Shown here: positions 29,334 to 37,909 of the stretch, in pieces
Layout: each line of letters opens with the position of its first letter
Numbering within the stretch: position 1 is the stretch's first letter
Source of the DNA: TK10-74A sp965263065
GTDB taxonomy: Bacteria; Chloroflexota; Dehalococcoidia; Bin125
Reading direction: 5' to 3'
Length of the DNA stretch: 64,000 nt
Assembly: GCA_965263065.1 (NCBI GenBank)
Contig: CBDHGH010000003.1
Span: 806,001 to 870,000 of the forward strand
The notes under the pieces: model-generated
The model's database searches: none
What the model was told of the DNA's origin: nothing
What the model saw: only the letters and a program-made list of their open reading frames with translations
Translations under genes and position numbers: made by a program

Positions 29334-30595
29334 CCGGCGCCGGCCCCGCCCGGCCGCACCGGCTCGTCGAGCTCGAAGGCCGCGTGCAGCACCTGGACCG
29401 CCGACTGCCCGTCGTCCTCGTGCACGATGGCGGTGATGCGGATCTCGCTGGTCGAGATCAGCTCGATGTTGATCGCGGCGTCGGCCAGGGCGCGGAACAT
29501 CTTGGCGGCGTAGCCGACGCCCGACTGCATGCCGGTGCCCACGATGGAGACCTTGGCGGCGTGCTCGTCGAGGATCACGTCGCTGGCGCCCAGGTCGCCG
29601 GCGCCGTCTTGGCAGAGCGCGTGGGCGGCGGCGGCCTGGTCGTGCGCGACGCTGAAGGTCATGTCGGTCAGGCGCTCGGCGCTGGCGTTCTGGACGATCG
29701 TGTCGACGTTGATGCCCGCCTCGGCCAGGGGGCCGAAGACCTGCGAGGCGATGCCGGGCCGGTCCGGGACGGCGCGGATGGTGATCAGGGCCACGTCGGG
29801 GTCGAGCGCGATGCCGCGCACACGGTTGCTGGGTTCCATCTGGACCTGCTTTCGGATCAGGGTGCCGGGGACGTCCTCGCGGAAGGAGGAGGCGACGAGG
29901 ATGGGGAGGTCGTAGAGCAGCCCCAGCTCCACGGCGCGGGGATGCATCACGCCCGCGCCCTGGGAGGCGAGTTCGAGCATCTCCTCGTAGGCGATGTCGT
30001 GCAGCTGGCGGGCCCGCGGGTCGATGCGGGGGTCGGTCGTGTAGACGCCGTCGACGTCGGTGTAGATCTCGGCCTGGCGGGCGTGCAGCGCCGCGGCCAG
30101 CGCGACGGCGGAGGTGTCGGAGCCGCCGCGGCCCAGGGTCGTGAAGTCGGAGGCGGGGGTGATGCCCTGGAAGCCGGCGATGATCACGACTTCGCCGGCG
30201 TCGAGCTCGGCCAGGATGCGATCGGTCTCGATACGGGTGATGCGGGCGCGGGTGTGGGTGTCGTCGGTGTGGACGCCCGCCTGCTGGCCGGTCAGGGCGA
30301 TGGCGGGCAGGCCGTGCTCCTCGATGGCCATGGCGAGCAGGGCGGCGCTGACGATCTCGCCGGAGGCGAGCAGCATGTCGTACTCGCGGCCGGCGGGGTG
30401 GGCCGTGATCTCGCGGGCGAGCGCGGCGAGGCTGTCGGTCGTCTTACCCATCGCCGAGACGACGGCGACGATGCGGTCGCCGCCCGCCGCCCGCGCCGCG
30501 ATGCGGCGGGCCACGCGCTGCAGGCGCTCGGTGCTGCCCACGCTGCTGCCGCCGTACTTCTGCACGACGACGGGGACGGGGCGGGGGGCGCTCAC
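29330..30595 (-). CDS. lysC: Aspartate kinase
   Basis: First step of the Lys/Thr/Met branch: phosphorylation of aspartate. It has 421 residues: kinase core 'VVQKYGGSSVGS', 'VVSAMGKTTD', 'GFQGITPASDFTTLGRGGSDTSAVALA', 'IYTDVDGVYTTDPR', then two ACT domains ('GIASQVFGPLAEAGINVDTI' and 'SIVGTGMQSGVGYAAKMFRALADAAINIELI'), the usual site of feedback inhibition by end products. The GTG start overlaps the thrB TGA (GTGA), so the two are coupled. The stop shares a palindromic CTAG with the permease remnant on the plus strand. Confidence 0.94.
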   Translation of the reverse strand: MSAPRPVPVVVQKYGGSSVGSTERLQRVARRIAARAAGGDRIVAVVSAMGKTTDSLAALAREITAHPAGREYDMLLASGEIVSAALLAMAIEEHGLPAIALTGQQAGVHTDDTHTRARITRIETDRILAELDAGEVVIIAGFQGITPASDFTTLGRGGSDTSAVALAAALHARQAEIYTDVDGVYTTDPRIDPRARQLHDIAYEEMLELASQGAGVMHPRAVELGLLYDLPILVASSFREDVPGTLIRKQVQMEPSNRVRGIALDPDVALITIRAVPDRPGIASQVFGPLAEAGINVDTIVQNASAERLTDMTFSVAHDQAAAAHALCQDGAGDLGASDVILDEHAAKVSIVGTGMQSGVGYAAKMFRALADAAINIELISTSEIRITAIVHEDDGQSAVQVLHAAFELDEPVRPGGAGAG

Positions 30596-31536
30596 ACCCC
30601 GGCCCAGGGATCGTCGGCGTCGATGACGACGGTGGCGCCGATGGGGGAGGGCGCGGCGATGAACGGCCGCCCGCTGATGTCGAAGCGCGCCGCGGCGTCG
30701 GAGAGGGCGTCGCGCACCGCCTCGGCGCGCTCGGGCGTCGTGAGCGCCAGGATCGTGGAGCCGCCGCCCGAGAGATAGGCGCAGAGCGCGCCGGCGGCGC
30801 GGGCGGCGGCGAAGAAGTCGAACATCTGGGGGAAGAGCCGGCTGCGCGGGCGCTGGTGCAGCCGTTCCTCGCTGGCGACGGCGAGCGCGTCCCAGGCGCC
30901 CGTCGCGAGGGCGGCGACGAGCAGGGCGGCGTGACCGCTGTTGAAGACGGCGTCGGCGCGGCTCAGGGTGTCGGGCAGCGAGGCGCGGGTCTCGTTGGTC
31001 GGCATCGAGAAGTCGGGGGAGAATCCGGCGCAGGTGATGCCCGCGGGGATCGGCACGGGCACCCGCTGGAAGCGCGGGCGCTGGTTGCCCTGGCCGGGGG
31101 CGGTGTCGGCGGCGGCGACGACCTGCAGGCCGCCGAACAGGGCCGGGGCGATGTTGTCGGCGTGCCCCTCCAGCCGGGCTCCCACCGCCAGCAGCGCCCG
31201 ATCGTCCAGCGGCCCGCCGAGCAGGGCGTTGGCCGCCACGACGCCGGCGCCGCGGGCCGCCGCGCTCGCGCCCAGGCCCCGGCCCAGCGGGATGTCGCTG
31301 GCGACGTCGATGTCGATTCCACGCGGGGCGTGCTGCCCCGCGCGCTTGTAGCCGGCACGGAGTCCGGCCTTGGCCATGCTGCTCATGGGGTCCAGGCGGC
31401 CGGGGCGGCGCCCCCCGTCGTGCACGCGCACCGTGAAGGTCGCGAACATCGACACGGCCATGCCCACGGCGTCGAAGCCCGGCCCCAGGTTTGCGGTCGT
31501 CGCCGGGACGCGGACGGAGACGGAGGCCGGATTCAT
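30592..31536 (-). CDS. thrB: Homoserine kinase
   Basis: GHMP-family kinase converting homoserine to O-phosphohomoserine in threonine synthesis. It has 314 residues: N-terminal 'VRVPATTANLGPGFDAVGMA', the GHMP ATP loop 'PLGRGLGASAAARGAGVVAAN', and 'AYLSGGGSTILAL' near the C-terminus. ATG 31536 gives the standard family N-terminus; the open frame upstream has no family residues. It is 120 bp downstream of tmk, with its own promoter-like motif, and is coupled to lysC. Thr synthase and homoserine dehydrogenase are not in the window. Confidence 0.93.
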   Translation of the reverse strand: MNPASVSVRVPATTANLGPGFDAVGMAVSMFATFTVRVHDGGRRPGRLDPMSSMAKAGLRAGYKRAGQHAPRGIDIDVASDIPLGRGLGASAAARGAGVVAANALLGGPLDDRALLAVGARLEGHADNIAPALFGGLQVVAAADTAPGQGNQRPRFQRVPVPIPAGITCAGFSPDFSMPTNETRASLPDTLSRADAVFNSGHAALLVAALATGAWDALAVASEERLHQRPRSRLFPQMFDFFAAARAAGALCAYLSGGGSTILALTTPERAEAVRDALSDAAARFDISGRPFIAAPSPIGATVVIDADDPWAGV

Positions 31537-31595
31537 GGGTGGGCTCGCGCGGTGTGCAGAGGCGGGCGGTCGGCCCGCCTGGGGGGGCTGGGGCC

Positions 31596-31625
31596 AGCCT
31601 ACGGTTCGCCCGCCGGACGGGGCAA
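31596..31625 (-). promoter_or_regulatory. Candidate promoter upstream of thrB-lysC
   Basis: TTGCCC (31625-31620) and TAGGCT (31601-31596) on the minus strand, 18 bp apart, in the 120-bp gap after tmk. A hairpin (7-bp arms 31561-31567 and 31573-31579, 5-nt loop) lies in the leader just before the thrB start; it has no T tract. Confidence 0.35.
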
Positions 31626-31656
31626 TCGACGGGGTTGCGCGCGTCGCGCACATGCG

Positions 31657-32304
31657 TCAAGCGCGGTCGGGGAATCCGATCCGCGAGAGCCGCGCCGCCA
31701 CCAGCTCCCAGGCGTCGGCGATCACGGTGTCGATCGGTTGGGCGGCGTCGATCGACTTGATCCGATCCGGCTCCATGATCGCCAGGCGCCCGAAGCCCTC
31801 GTAGACGCGGGTGTGGAAGTCGGTCGTCTCGTGACCGATGCGGTCGAACGTCTCCAGGCGGGTGCGCGCCAGGCCGATCGAGACCGGGACGTCGAGCAGC
31901 AGGGTGAGGTTGGGCGTCGTGCTGCCGGTGACGGCGCGGTTGAGCTGCTGCAGCAGGTCGAGGTCGAGGCCCCGGCCATAGGCCTGATAGGCGATGGTGG
32001 AGTCGGTGAAGCGGTCGCAGATCACGACCGCGCCGCGGGCGAGCGAGGGCCGGATCACGCGCGCCACGTGCTCGGCCCGGTCGGCCAGGAAGAGGAAGGC
32101 CTCGGCCCAGGCGCCCATCGGCTCGTCGGTGCGCTCGTCACTACGGAAGAGCGACTCGCGGATCGCCACGCCCAGGGGCGTGCCCCCGGGCTCGCGCGTG
32201 AGCACGACCTCCGCGCCGCGTGCACGGGCGCGATCCGCCAGCGCCGTCGCGACGGTGGTCTTGCCCGCTCCCTCGCCGCCCTCCAGGGTGATGAACAGGG
32301 CCAT
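31657..32304 (-). CDS. tmk: Thymidylate kinase
   Basis: Phosphorylates dTMP to dTDP. It has 215 residues: P-loop 'FITLEGGEGAGKTTVA', the 'TREPGGTPLG' loop with the DRY-like 'VICDRFTDSTIAYQAYGRGLD', and the lid region. These are standard TMPK motifs. It lies 8 bp after the R3H ATPase gene, in the same minus-strand run that continues to thrB and lysC. Confidence 0.94.
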   Translation of the reverse strand: MALFITLEGGEGAGKTTVATALADRARARGAEVVLTREPGGTPLGVAIRESLFRSDERTDEPMGAWAEAFLFLADRAEHVARVIRPSLARGAVVICDRFTDSTIAYQAYGRGLDLDLLQQLNRAVTGSTTPNLTLLLDVPVSIGLARTRLETFDRIGHETTDFHTRVYEGFGRLAIMEPDRIKSIDAAQPIDTVIADAWELVAARLSRIGFPDRA

Positions 32305-32312
32305 CGTCGCGC

Positions 32313-33947
32313 TCAGGTCCGGAAGACGCGCACGCGACGGTGGGGGTCGTGGCCCATACTGGTCGAGAAGAGGTCGAAGCGCTCGGCGAGCTGGTGCTGG
32401 AGCCGGCGGATGTAGGCGTTCTGGGGCGCCAGCTCGACGGCCGACTCCGCGCCCGCGTTGAGCGCCTCGATGGCGGTCTCGGCCTCCGCCAGGGCGCTGG
32501 TTACGGGGTCGAACTCCGACTGGCCCTGGGACAGCGCGCGCAGGCTCTGCTCCATCTGCACGACGGTGTTGTGCTTGAGCACGAAGATCGGCAGGCCGCG
32601 GGCTTCGGCGTCGCGGACGGGGCCGGGGCGGCGGCGGAAGATCGAGCGCAGCGTCATCATGGCGTCGCAGCCCTCCAGGTCATCGGCGACCGAGGCGTTC
32701 GCGCCCGACTCGCGGATGGCCTCGTTGAGCCGGTCGGGCGAGACGCCGAAGGGGTGGATGCGCCGGTGCGGGCCCACCGGGCGCAGGCGCACGGGCGGGC
32801 GTTCCAGCTCCAGGCCGGCGCCCGGCTGCATGCGCGCGACGGCGCGCCGGGCGGGCGGTCGGTCGGCGATGTGGACCGCCCCCTCGTCGTCCATCTCGCG
32901 CTGCGTGGGGTCGACGGCCTCGCCGCGCAGCAGCGCGTCGACGGTGCGGGCGACATCGCGATGGATGGAGACGCGGTGGAAGGACTGGATCTCCACCAGC
33001 ACGTCGAAGGTGGGCGGCGCCATGCGCTCGAGCACCGACTTGCGGGTGCCGCGGCGGCGGGCCTCCTCGTCGGAGAGGGTGACGGTCTGGATGCCGCCGA
33101 TCAGGTCGGCCAGGGTGGGGTTCATCATCAGGTTGGCGAGCGTGTTGCCGTGCGCCGTGGCGACCAACTGCACGCCGCGCTCGGCGATCGTGCGGGCGGC
33201 CTGGGCCTCGAGTTCGGTGCCGATCTCATCGATGATGATGACCTCCGGCATGTGATTCTCGACGGCCTCGACCATGACGGCATGCTGCTGCGCGGGCGTC
33301 GGCACCTGCATGCGCCGGGCCGGGCCGATGCCGGGGTGGGGGATGTCGCCGTCGCCCGCGATCTCGTTCGAGGTGTCGACGACGATCACGCGCTTGCCGG
33401 TCGCGGAGAGCACGCGCGCGACCTCGCGCAGCATCGTGGTCTTGCCCACGCCGGGCCGCCCCAGCAGGAGGATGCTCTCGCCCGACTGCACCAGGTCGTC
33501 GATCACGCGGACGGTGCCGTAGACGGCCCGGCCGACGCGCATGGTCAGCCCCACGATCTCCTGGCGGCGGTTGCGGATGCACGAGATGCGGTGCAGCGTG
33601 CGGGTGATGCCGGCGCGGTTGTCGCCGCCGAACTCGCCCAGCTTTCGCACGACGGCCTGCAGGACGGCCGCCTCCACCTCGTCGTCGCCGAGCACGATCT
33701 CGCGATCGGGATAGCGCGCCGAGGCGGGCCGGCCCAGGTCGAGCACGATCTCGAGCAGCAGGGCGTTGTCGGGCTGGCGGGCCAGCGCCTGCCGCAGCGG
33801 GGCGGGCAGCACGCCGAGCAGGGCGTCGAGGTCGTCGGTGATGGCGTCCGTGGGCGCGGGCGCGGGCGGCGGCTGGATGTGGCTGGGCGGGGGCGCGTCG
33901 GCGGGGCCGGGCGCGGGCGGGATGTCGAAGGGTTCGGGGTCGCGCAT
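32313..33947 (-). CDS. AAA ATPase with C-terminal R3H domain (Ycf45/SpoIIIAA-like)
   Basis: 544 residues. A Pro-rich N-terminus is followed by a secretion-type/AAA ATPase core: Walker A 'LLLGRPGVGKTTMLREVARVL', 'VVDTSNEIAGDGDIPH', Walker B 'EVIIIDEIGTELEAQAARTIAERGVQLVATAHGN'. A middle region (about 320-450) includes a domain with 'GLPIFVLKHNTVVQME'. The C-terminus reads like an R3H nucleic-acid-binding motif ('AYIRRLQHQLAERFDLFSTSMGHDPHRRVRVF'-type pattern). Proteins of this layout are known in cyanobacteria and plastids (Ycf45); function is unknown. It follows the GNAT-like gene after 48 bp. Confidence 0.8.
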   Translation of the reverse strand: MRDPEPFDIPPAPGPADAPPPSHIQPPPAPAPTDAITDDLDALLGVLPAPLRQALARQPDNALLLEIVLDLGRPASARYPDREIVLGDDEVEAAVLQAVVRKLGEFGGDNRAGITRTLHRISCIRNRRQEIVGLTMRVGRAVYGTVRVIDDLVQSGESILLLGRPGVGKTTMLREVARVLSATGKRVIVVDTSNEIAGDGDIPHPGIGPARRMQVPTPAQQHAVMVEAVENHMPEVIIIDEIGTELEAQAARTIAERGVQLVATAHGNTLANLMMNPTLADLIGGIQTVTLSDEEARRRGTRKSVLERMAPPTFDVLVEIQSFHRVSIHRDVARTVDALLRGEAVDPTQREMDDEGAVHIADRPPARRAVARMQPGAGLELERPPVRLRPVGPHRRIHPFGVSPDRLNEAIRESGANASVADDLEGCDAMMTLRSIFRRRPGPVRDAEARGLPIFVLKHNTVVQMEQSLRALSQGQSEFDPVTSALAEAETAIEALNAGAESAVELAPQNAYIRRLQHQLAERFDLFSTSMGHDPHRRVRVFRT

Positions 33948-33995
33948 GATGCAGGTCCACTGGCGGGTCGAGTGGGCGGGTCTATCGGGCGGGGT

Positions 33996-34988
33996 CTACT
34001 GGATGGCGGGCCAAACCGCCCCTTCCACCGACCGCTCGGCCAACTGTAGCCGCTGCGTGCGCTGGGCGATGGAGCGGACGCTGAGATCGAAGTGGGCGGC
34101 GTCGTGGTAGCCGTGATCGCGGAAGGCATCGGCGACCACCGGCAGGTGGCCGGGCAGCAGCACCTCGGTCGTGCTGCGCGGGCCGCCCCCGTGCGCGCCG
34201 CTGCGACCGAGGCGGCGCAGCAGCGCGACGGCGGCGTCGGCGGGCTCGCGCCGGTCGTCCGACAGCAGCGTGGCGCGGATGCGGCCCTCCCCGCGCCGGA
34301 CGCGCAGCAGCGCCGCTCCGCCGAGGCCGGCGCAGACCCATTCCTGGCCGCCGCGCCCCAGCGGATCCTGGGCCGCGCGCCATTCCTGCGGTGTCAGCGC
34401 CACCTGCCAGCGGGTGTCCTGCGGCGCCGTGTCGCCGAAGAGGCGGAACAGGTCGTGGTCGTCGGCGCGGGTGCGACGCCGCCACGCCGGCGCGGCGGCC
34501 GCGGCCGCTGCGAGGCCGGATGGGGCGTCGCCGCCGTCGTCGGCGCCGCGGACGAGCAGGGTCTCGCTCCCGGCCGCCGCGAAGCCCTGACGCCGCGCGG
34601 ACGGCAGGGCCAGGTTGCCGGCGGCCAGGCGCAGAAAGAGCCGATGCGCGCCGCGGGCGCCCGCCGTCGCGACGCAGCGCTCCAGCAGGTCCAGGGTGAG
34701 GGCCTCGGACTGGACGCCGAGCACCAGCACGTCGATCTCCCAGGCGCTGGCGCCGCCGCGCGGGCGCACGGCCGCCAGCCCGCGCAGCGAGAGCCCGTCG
34801 CGGCTGACCCAGACCTCGCGGCCGCCGGGTTGGATGCTGTTGCGTAGGAGCCGCGTCCAGCCCGGGCGGCTGCGCACCGAGGCGGCGCCGTGCTCGAGCG
34901 TGACGGCCTCGTTGGCGTAGGGCGCGCGCCCCGCCAGCGCCATCAGCGGCAGGTCGCCGACTCGCAGCGGGCGGGTATGGGCCGTCAC
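33996..34988 (-). CDS. Hypothetical protein, possible GNAT-type acetyltransferase
   Basis: 330 residues, not confidently recognised. Two related halves are suggested: a segment with 'AWEIDVLVLGVQSEALTLDLLERCVATAGARGAHRLFLRLA...NLALPSARRQGF' resembles GNAT secondary structure (the final part is like the 'A...G F' acetyl-CoA region), and a second half with 'LLRRLGRSGAHGG' and 'AFRDHGYHDA'. Both are rich in Arg and Ala. The GTG start overlaps the pdxT TGA (GTGA), so it is translated with the PLP synthase genes. No catalytic residue can be assigned. Confidence 0.6.
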   Translation of the reverse strand: MTAHTRPLRVGDLPLMALAGRAPYANEAVTLEHGAASVRSRPGWTRLLRNSIQPGGREVWVSRDGLSLRGLAAVRPRGGASAWEIDVLVLGVQSEALTLDLLERCVATAGARGAHRLFLRLAAGNLALPSARRQGFAAAGSETLLVRGADDGGDAPSGLAAAAAAAPAWRRRTRADDHDLFRLFGDTAPQDTRWQVALTPQEWRAAQDPLGRGGQEWVCAGLGGAALLRVRRGEGRIRATLLSDDRREPADAAVALLRRLGRSGAHGGGPRSTTEVLLPGHLPVVADAFRDHGYHDAAHFDLSVRSIAQRTQRLQLAERSVEGAVWPAIQ

Positions 34989-35659
34989 GCCGCGCCTCCG
35001 CCCGCCGCCTCCGCCGCGAGGGCGACGCCGGCCTCGACTTCCCCGTCAATCCGGCCCTCAACCACGGTCTCGAGGAAGTACTGGTGCCAGCGACGGTCGG
35101 GCGTCAACTCGGGGTGGAAGGTGGTCGCCAGGAGCGAGCGATAGCGCACCGCGACGGGCTCCGCCTCGCAACTCATCAGCACCTGCACGCCGTCGCGCAG
35201 CCCGCGGATGCGCGGCGCGCGGATGAAGATCGCGTGGTAGGGCGGGCGCGCCCCCGCCGCCGTGGGGGGCAGGCCGGGCGCGTCGAGGTCGGTCTCGAAG
35301 GAGTCGATCTGGCGGCCGTAGGCGTTGCGCTCGACGGTCATCGGCAGCAGCCCCAGCGGGGGGCGGTCGAGGCCGGGCACGTCGTCGGCGAGCAGGATCG
35401 CGCCGGCGCAGGTGCCCCAGATGGGCAGCCCGGCCGCGCCGCGACGCCGCAGCGGGGCGTGCAGGTCGTAGGCCAGCAGCAGCCGCGCGATGGTGGTCGA
35501 TTCGCCGCCCGGGATGATCAGGCCGTCGAGGCCGTGCAACTGCTCCGGCTTGCGGATCTCCCGCGCCACGGCGCCCAGCGCGCGCAGGCTGACCGCGTGC
35601 TCGTGGAAGTCGCCCTGCAGGGCGAGGACGCCGATCGTGGGGGGCAAGGCGCGCCTCAC
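34985..35659 (-). CDS. pdxT: Pyridoxal 5'-phosphate synthase glutaminase subunit
   Basis: Glutaminase that feeds ammonia to PdxS for PLP synthesis. 224 residues from GTG 35659 (the TTG at 35647 is an alternative). Visible: 'IGVLALQGDFHEHA', the oxyanion 'GLIIPGGESTTIARLL', nucleophile Cys in 'GTCAGAILLADDV', and the C-terminal 'FHPEL' with its His and Glu completing the triad. The GTG overlaps the pdxS TGA (GTGA), as expected for a stoichiometric complex. The C-terminus carries an Ala-rich tail. Confidence 0.93.
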   Translation of the reverse strand: MRRALPPTIGVLALQGDFHEHAVSLRALGAVAREIRKPEQLHGLDGLIIPGGESTTIARLLLAYDLHAPLRRRGAAGLPIWGTCAGAILLADDVPGLDRPPLGLLPMTVERNAYGRQIDSFETDLDAPGLPPTAAGARPPYHAIFIRAPRIRGLRDGVQVLMSCEAEPVAVRYRSLLATTFHPELTPDRRWHQYFLETVVEGRIDGEVEAGVALAAEAAGGGAA

Positions 35660-36543
35660 CAGCCTCGCGAGGCGAGGCGCTCGCTGGGCGGGATGTCGTC
35701 CAGGTTGAGGCCGGGCATGGCGTCGCCCAGGCCGGTCGAGACCTCGGCCAGGATCTGGTCGTCGTTGTAGTGGGTGGTGGCGCGGACGATGGCGTCGGCC
35801 ATGCGCTGCGGCTGCTCGGACTTGAAGATGCCGCTGCCGACGAAGACGCCGTCGGCGCCCAGGCGCATCATCAGCGCCGCGTCGGCGGGCGTCGCGATGC
35901 CGCCGGCCGCGAAGTTGACGACCGGCAGTCGTCGCAGGCGCCTGGTCTCGCGCACCAACTCCACGGGCGCGCCGATCTCCTTCGCGTAGTTGACGAGCTC
36001 CTCGTCGGCCATGCCGGCCAGCGCCCGGATCGCGCCCTGCACGGCGCGCATGTGCCGCACCGCCTCGACGATGTTGCCGGTGCCGGCCTCGCCCTTGGTG
36101 CGGATCATCGCCGCGCCCTCGGCGAGGCGGCGCAGCGCCTCGCCCAGGTCGCGGCAGCCGCAGACGAAGGGCACCGCGAAGGCCCACTTGTCGATGTGCA
36201 GCTTCTCGTCGGCGGGGGTGAGGACTTCCGACTCGTCCACGTAGTCGACGCCCAGCGCCTGCAGGATCGAGGCCTCGACGAAGTGCCCGATGCGCACCTT
36301 GGCCATCACCGGGATCGTGACGGCGCCGATGATCTCCCGGATCTTGGTGGGGTCGCTCATCCGCGCGACGCCGCCGTCCTTGCGGATGTCGGAGGGGACG
36401 CGCTCCAGCGCCATGACGGCGCAGGCGCCCGCCTCCTGCGCGATGATGGCCTGCGGAGCGGTGACGACGTCCATGATGACGCCGCCCTTGAGCATCTCTG
36501 CAAGGCCGGACTTGACGGTCTGCGTGCCGGTTTCCAGGACCAT
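35656..36543 (-). CDS. pdxS: Pyridoxal 5'-phosphate synthase synthase subunit
   Basis: Makes PLP from ribose 5-phosphate, glyceraldehyde 3-phosphate and ammonia. The 295-residue TIM-barrel protein begins 'TQTVKSGLAEMLKGGVIMDVVTAPQA' and shows 'RIGHFVEASIL', 'DYVDESEVLTPADE', 'FVCGCRDLGEALRRLAEGAAMIRTKGEAGTGN' with its catalytic Lys, and 'FAAGGIATPADAALMMRLGADGVFVGSGIF'. ATG 36543 follows GGAGG and is standard. A TAAACT -10-like box (36602-36597) lies about 55 bp upstream on the minus strand in an AT-richer island; no good -35 was seen. Confidence 0.96.
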   Translation of the reverse strand: MVLETGTQTVKSGLAEMLKGGVIMDVVTAPQAIIAQEAGACAVMALERVPSDIRKDGGVARMSDPTKIREIIGAVTIPVMAKVRIGHFVEASILQALGVDYVDESEVLTPADEKLHIDKWAFAVPFVCGCRDLGEALRRLAEGAAMIRTKGEAGTGNIVEAVRHMRAVQGAIRALAGMADEELVNYAKEIGAPVELVRETRRLRRLPVVNFAAGGIATPADAALMMRLGADGVFVGSGIFKSEQPQRMADAIVRATTHYNDDQILAEVSTGLGDAMPGLNLDDIPPSERLASRGW

Positions 36544-36662
36544 GGGGGCCTCCGTCGCCGCCCGGCGGCATGCTGCCGGCCGCGGCGGACAGAGGCAGTT
36601 TATCATCGCCCGCGCGCCCCCCGCGCCCGTGCAGCCGCCCAGGGCGCTCTCAGGGAGTCACT

Positions 36663-37883
36663 GTGACGCACGACACGCTCCTCATCGGCCCCCTGACCCG
36701 CGATTTCATCCGTCGCGATGCTGCCCCGGCAGGCGCCGGACTGCGATGGTCGCAGCCGGGCGGGGCCGTCTGGCACGCGGGGCTGGCGCTCGCCCTGGCC
36801 GAGCCGATGCAGGGGGCGCGCGTGTCCGTCGTCGCGACGGCGGGGCCGTGGGCGCGCCGCGACGCGCTGCCCGGGCTCGCCGCCGCGGGCGTGCGCTGGC
36901 GCGGCGTGGATTCGCCCCGCGACACGGCGTTCGTCAATCGTTACGACCGCGACCGCCGCCGGCAGACGCTGCTCTCGCGCGCGGCGCCGCTGTCGGCGTC
37001 GGCGATCGAGGCCGGCGCGATCGGCCCCCCGGCGGCCGTGGTCGTGTCGCCGCTGATGCCGGGCGACACGCCGCCCGAGACGGCGCGGCTGATGCGCGCG
37101 CGCGGGGCGTTCGTCGCGGCCGACGCGCAGGGCGACCTGCGGGTCGCCGGCGCCGGCGGCCGCATCGAGACGCGCGCCGCCGACCTGCGGGCCGCGCTCG
37201 ACGGCGTGCAGGCGGTCAAGTTCTCGCTGCGCGAGTTCCGGGTCTACGCGGGTTTGTCGGCGCCGGCCGACTGGCGCGCGGCGGCCGTCGGCGCAGCGAT
37301 GTCGCTGGGCGTGGAGATCGTGGTCTCGCTGGGGGGCGACGGCGCGGCCGTCGCGGCGCCCGGCGCGGCGCGCGTGACCGACGTGCCCACTCCGTCGCCG
37401 GGCGGGACCGGGGACACGACCGGCGCCGGCGACATCCTCATCGCGACGTATGCGCGGGCTCGCAGCGTGGGCCTCGGGCCCGGGCCCGCGCTGGAGCGCG
37501 CGGTGGAGCAGACGCACGCGGTGCTGCGCCGTCGCTCGGCGGCGGAGAGCGAGGCCGGGCGGGCGCTGCTGCCGGTGCTGCGCGAGTTGCAGGGCCTCGC
37601 GGCGCTGACCCGTCGCCGGGTGCGTCGCGGCGACGCCTGCGACCGCGCCTTCCGGCCCGACGGCGCGCTGGCGCGGGCGGTCGGTGGAGCGTTGCCGTCG
37701 GGGCCGCCGCCGACGATGACTGCGCCCGGCGCGGACGCCCGCGCGGCGGCCGTCAGCGGGGCCTGCTGGGCGCTGTTCAGCGCCGGCTGGCCCGCCGACC
37801 CGCGCCTCGACGCCGGCGCCCTGTCGGCGCTGGTGGCGGCCGAACGCGAGCGCGTGTGCGGCCCGGCGCCGTCCGGCTGTTAG
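36663..37883 (+). CDS. PfkB-family carbohydrate kinase with long C-terminal extension
   Basis: Sugar or nucleoside kinase of the ribokinase/PfkB family, substrate unknown. 406 residues. Signature 'GTGDTTGAGDIL' has the catalytic Asp at residue 257, so about 150 residues follow; ribokinases usually have about 55. The N-terminus is reduced ('TLLIGPLTRDFI'). The extra C-terminal ~95 residues are Ala/Arg-rich and contain 'CWALFSAGWP'; I recognise no domain. GTG 36663 follows AGGGAG; the open frame upstream is shadow. It is divergent from pdxS across 119 bp. Confidence 0.78.
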   Translation: MTHDTLLIGPLTRDFIRRDAAPAGAGLRWSQPGGAVWHAGLALALAEPMQGARVSVVATAGPWARRDALPGLAAAGVRWRGVDSPRDTAFVNRYDRDRRRQTLLSRAAPLSASAIEAGAIGPPAAVVVSPLMPGDTPPETARLMRARGAFVAADAQGDLRVAGAGGRIETRAADLRAALDGVQAVKFSLREFRVYAGLSAPADWRAAAVGAAMSLGVEIVVSLGGDGAAVAAPGAARVTDVPTPSPGGTGDTTGAGDILIATYARARSVGLGPGPALERAVEQTHAVLRRRSAAESEAGRALLPVLRELQGLAALTRRRVRRGDACDRAFRPDGALARAVGGALPSGPPPTMTAPGADARAAAVSGACWALFSAGWPADPRLDAGALSALVAAERERVCGPAPSGC

Positions 37884-37905
37884 GCTGGCGGGCTGTTAGG
37901 CTGGC
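37875..37905. repeat. 16-bp tandem repeat at the pfkB-family stop codon
   Basis: GGCTGTTAGGCTGGC occurs at 37875-37889 and 37891-37905, one base apart, covering the stop TAG (37881-37883). It spans the gap to the phosphoesterase ATG at 37910. Confidence 0.7.
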
Positions 37906-37909
37906 CGGC

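Noticed and set aside
31561..31579. Terminator before thrB
   Set aside because: A strong hairpin but with no T tract and a very short distance to the start; kept only as a leader hairpin.
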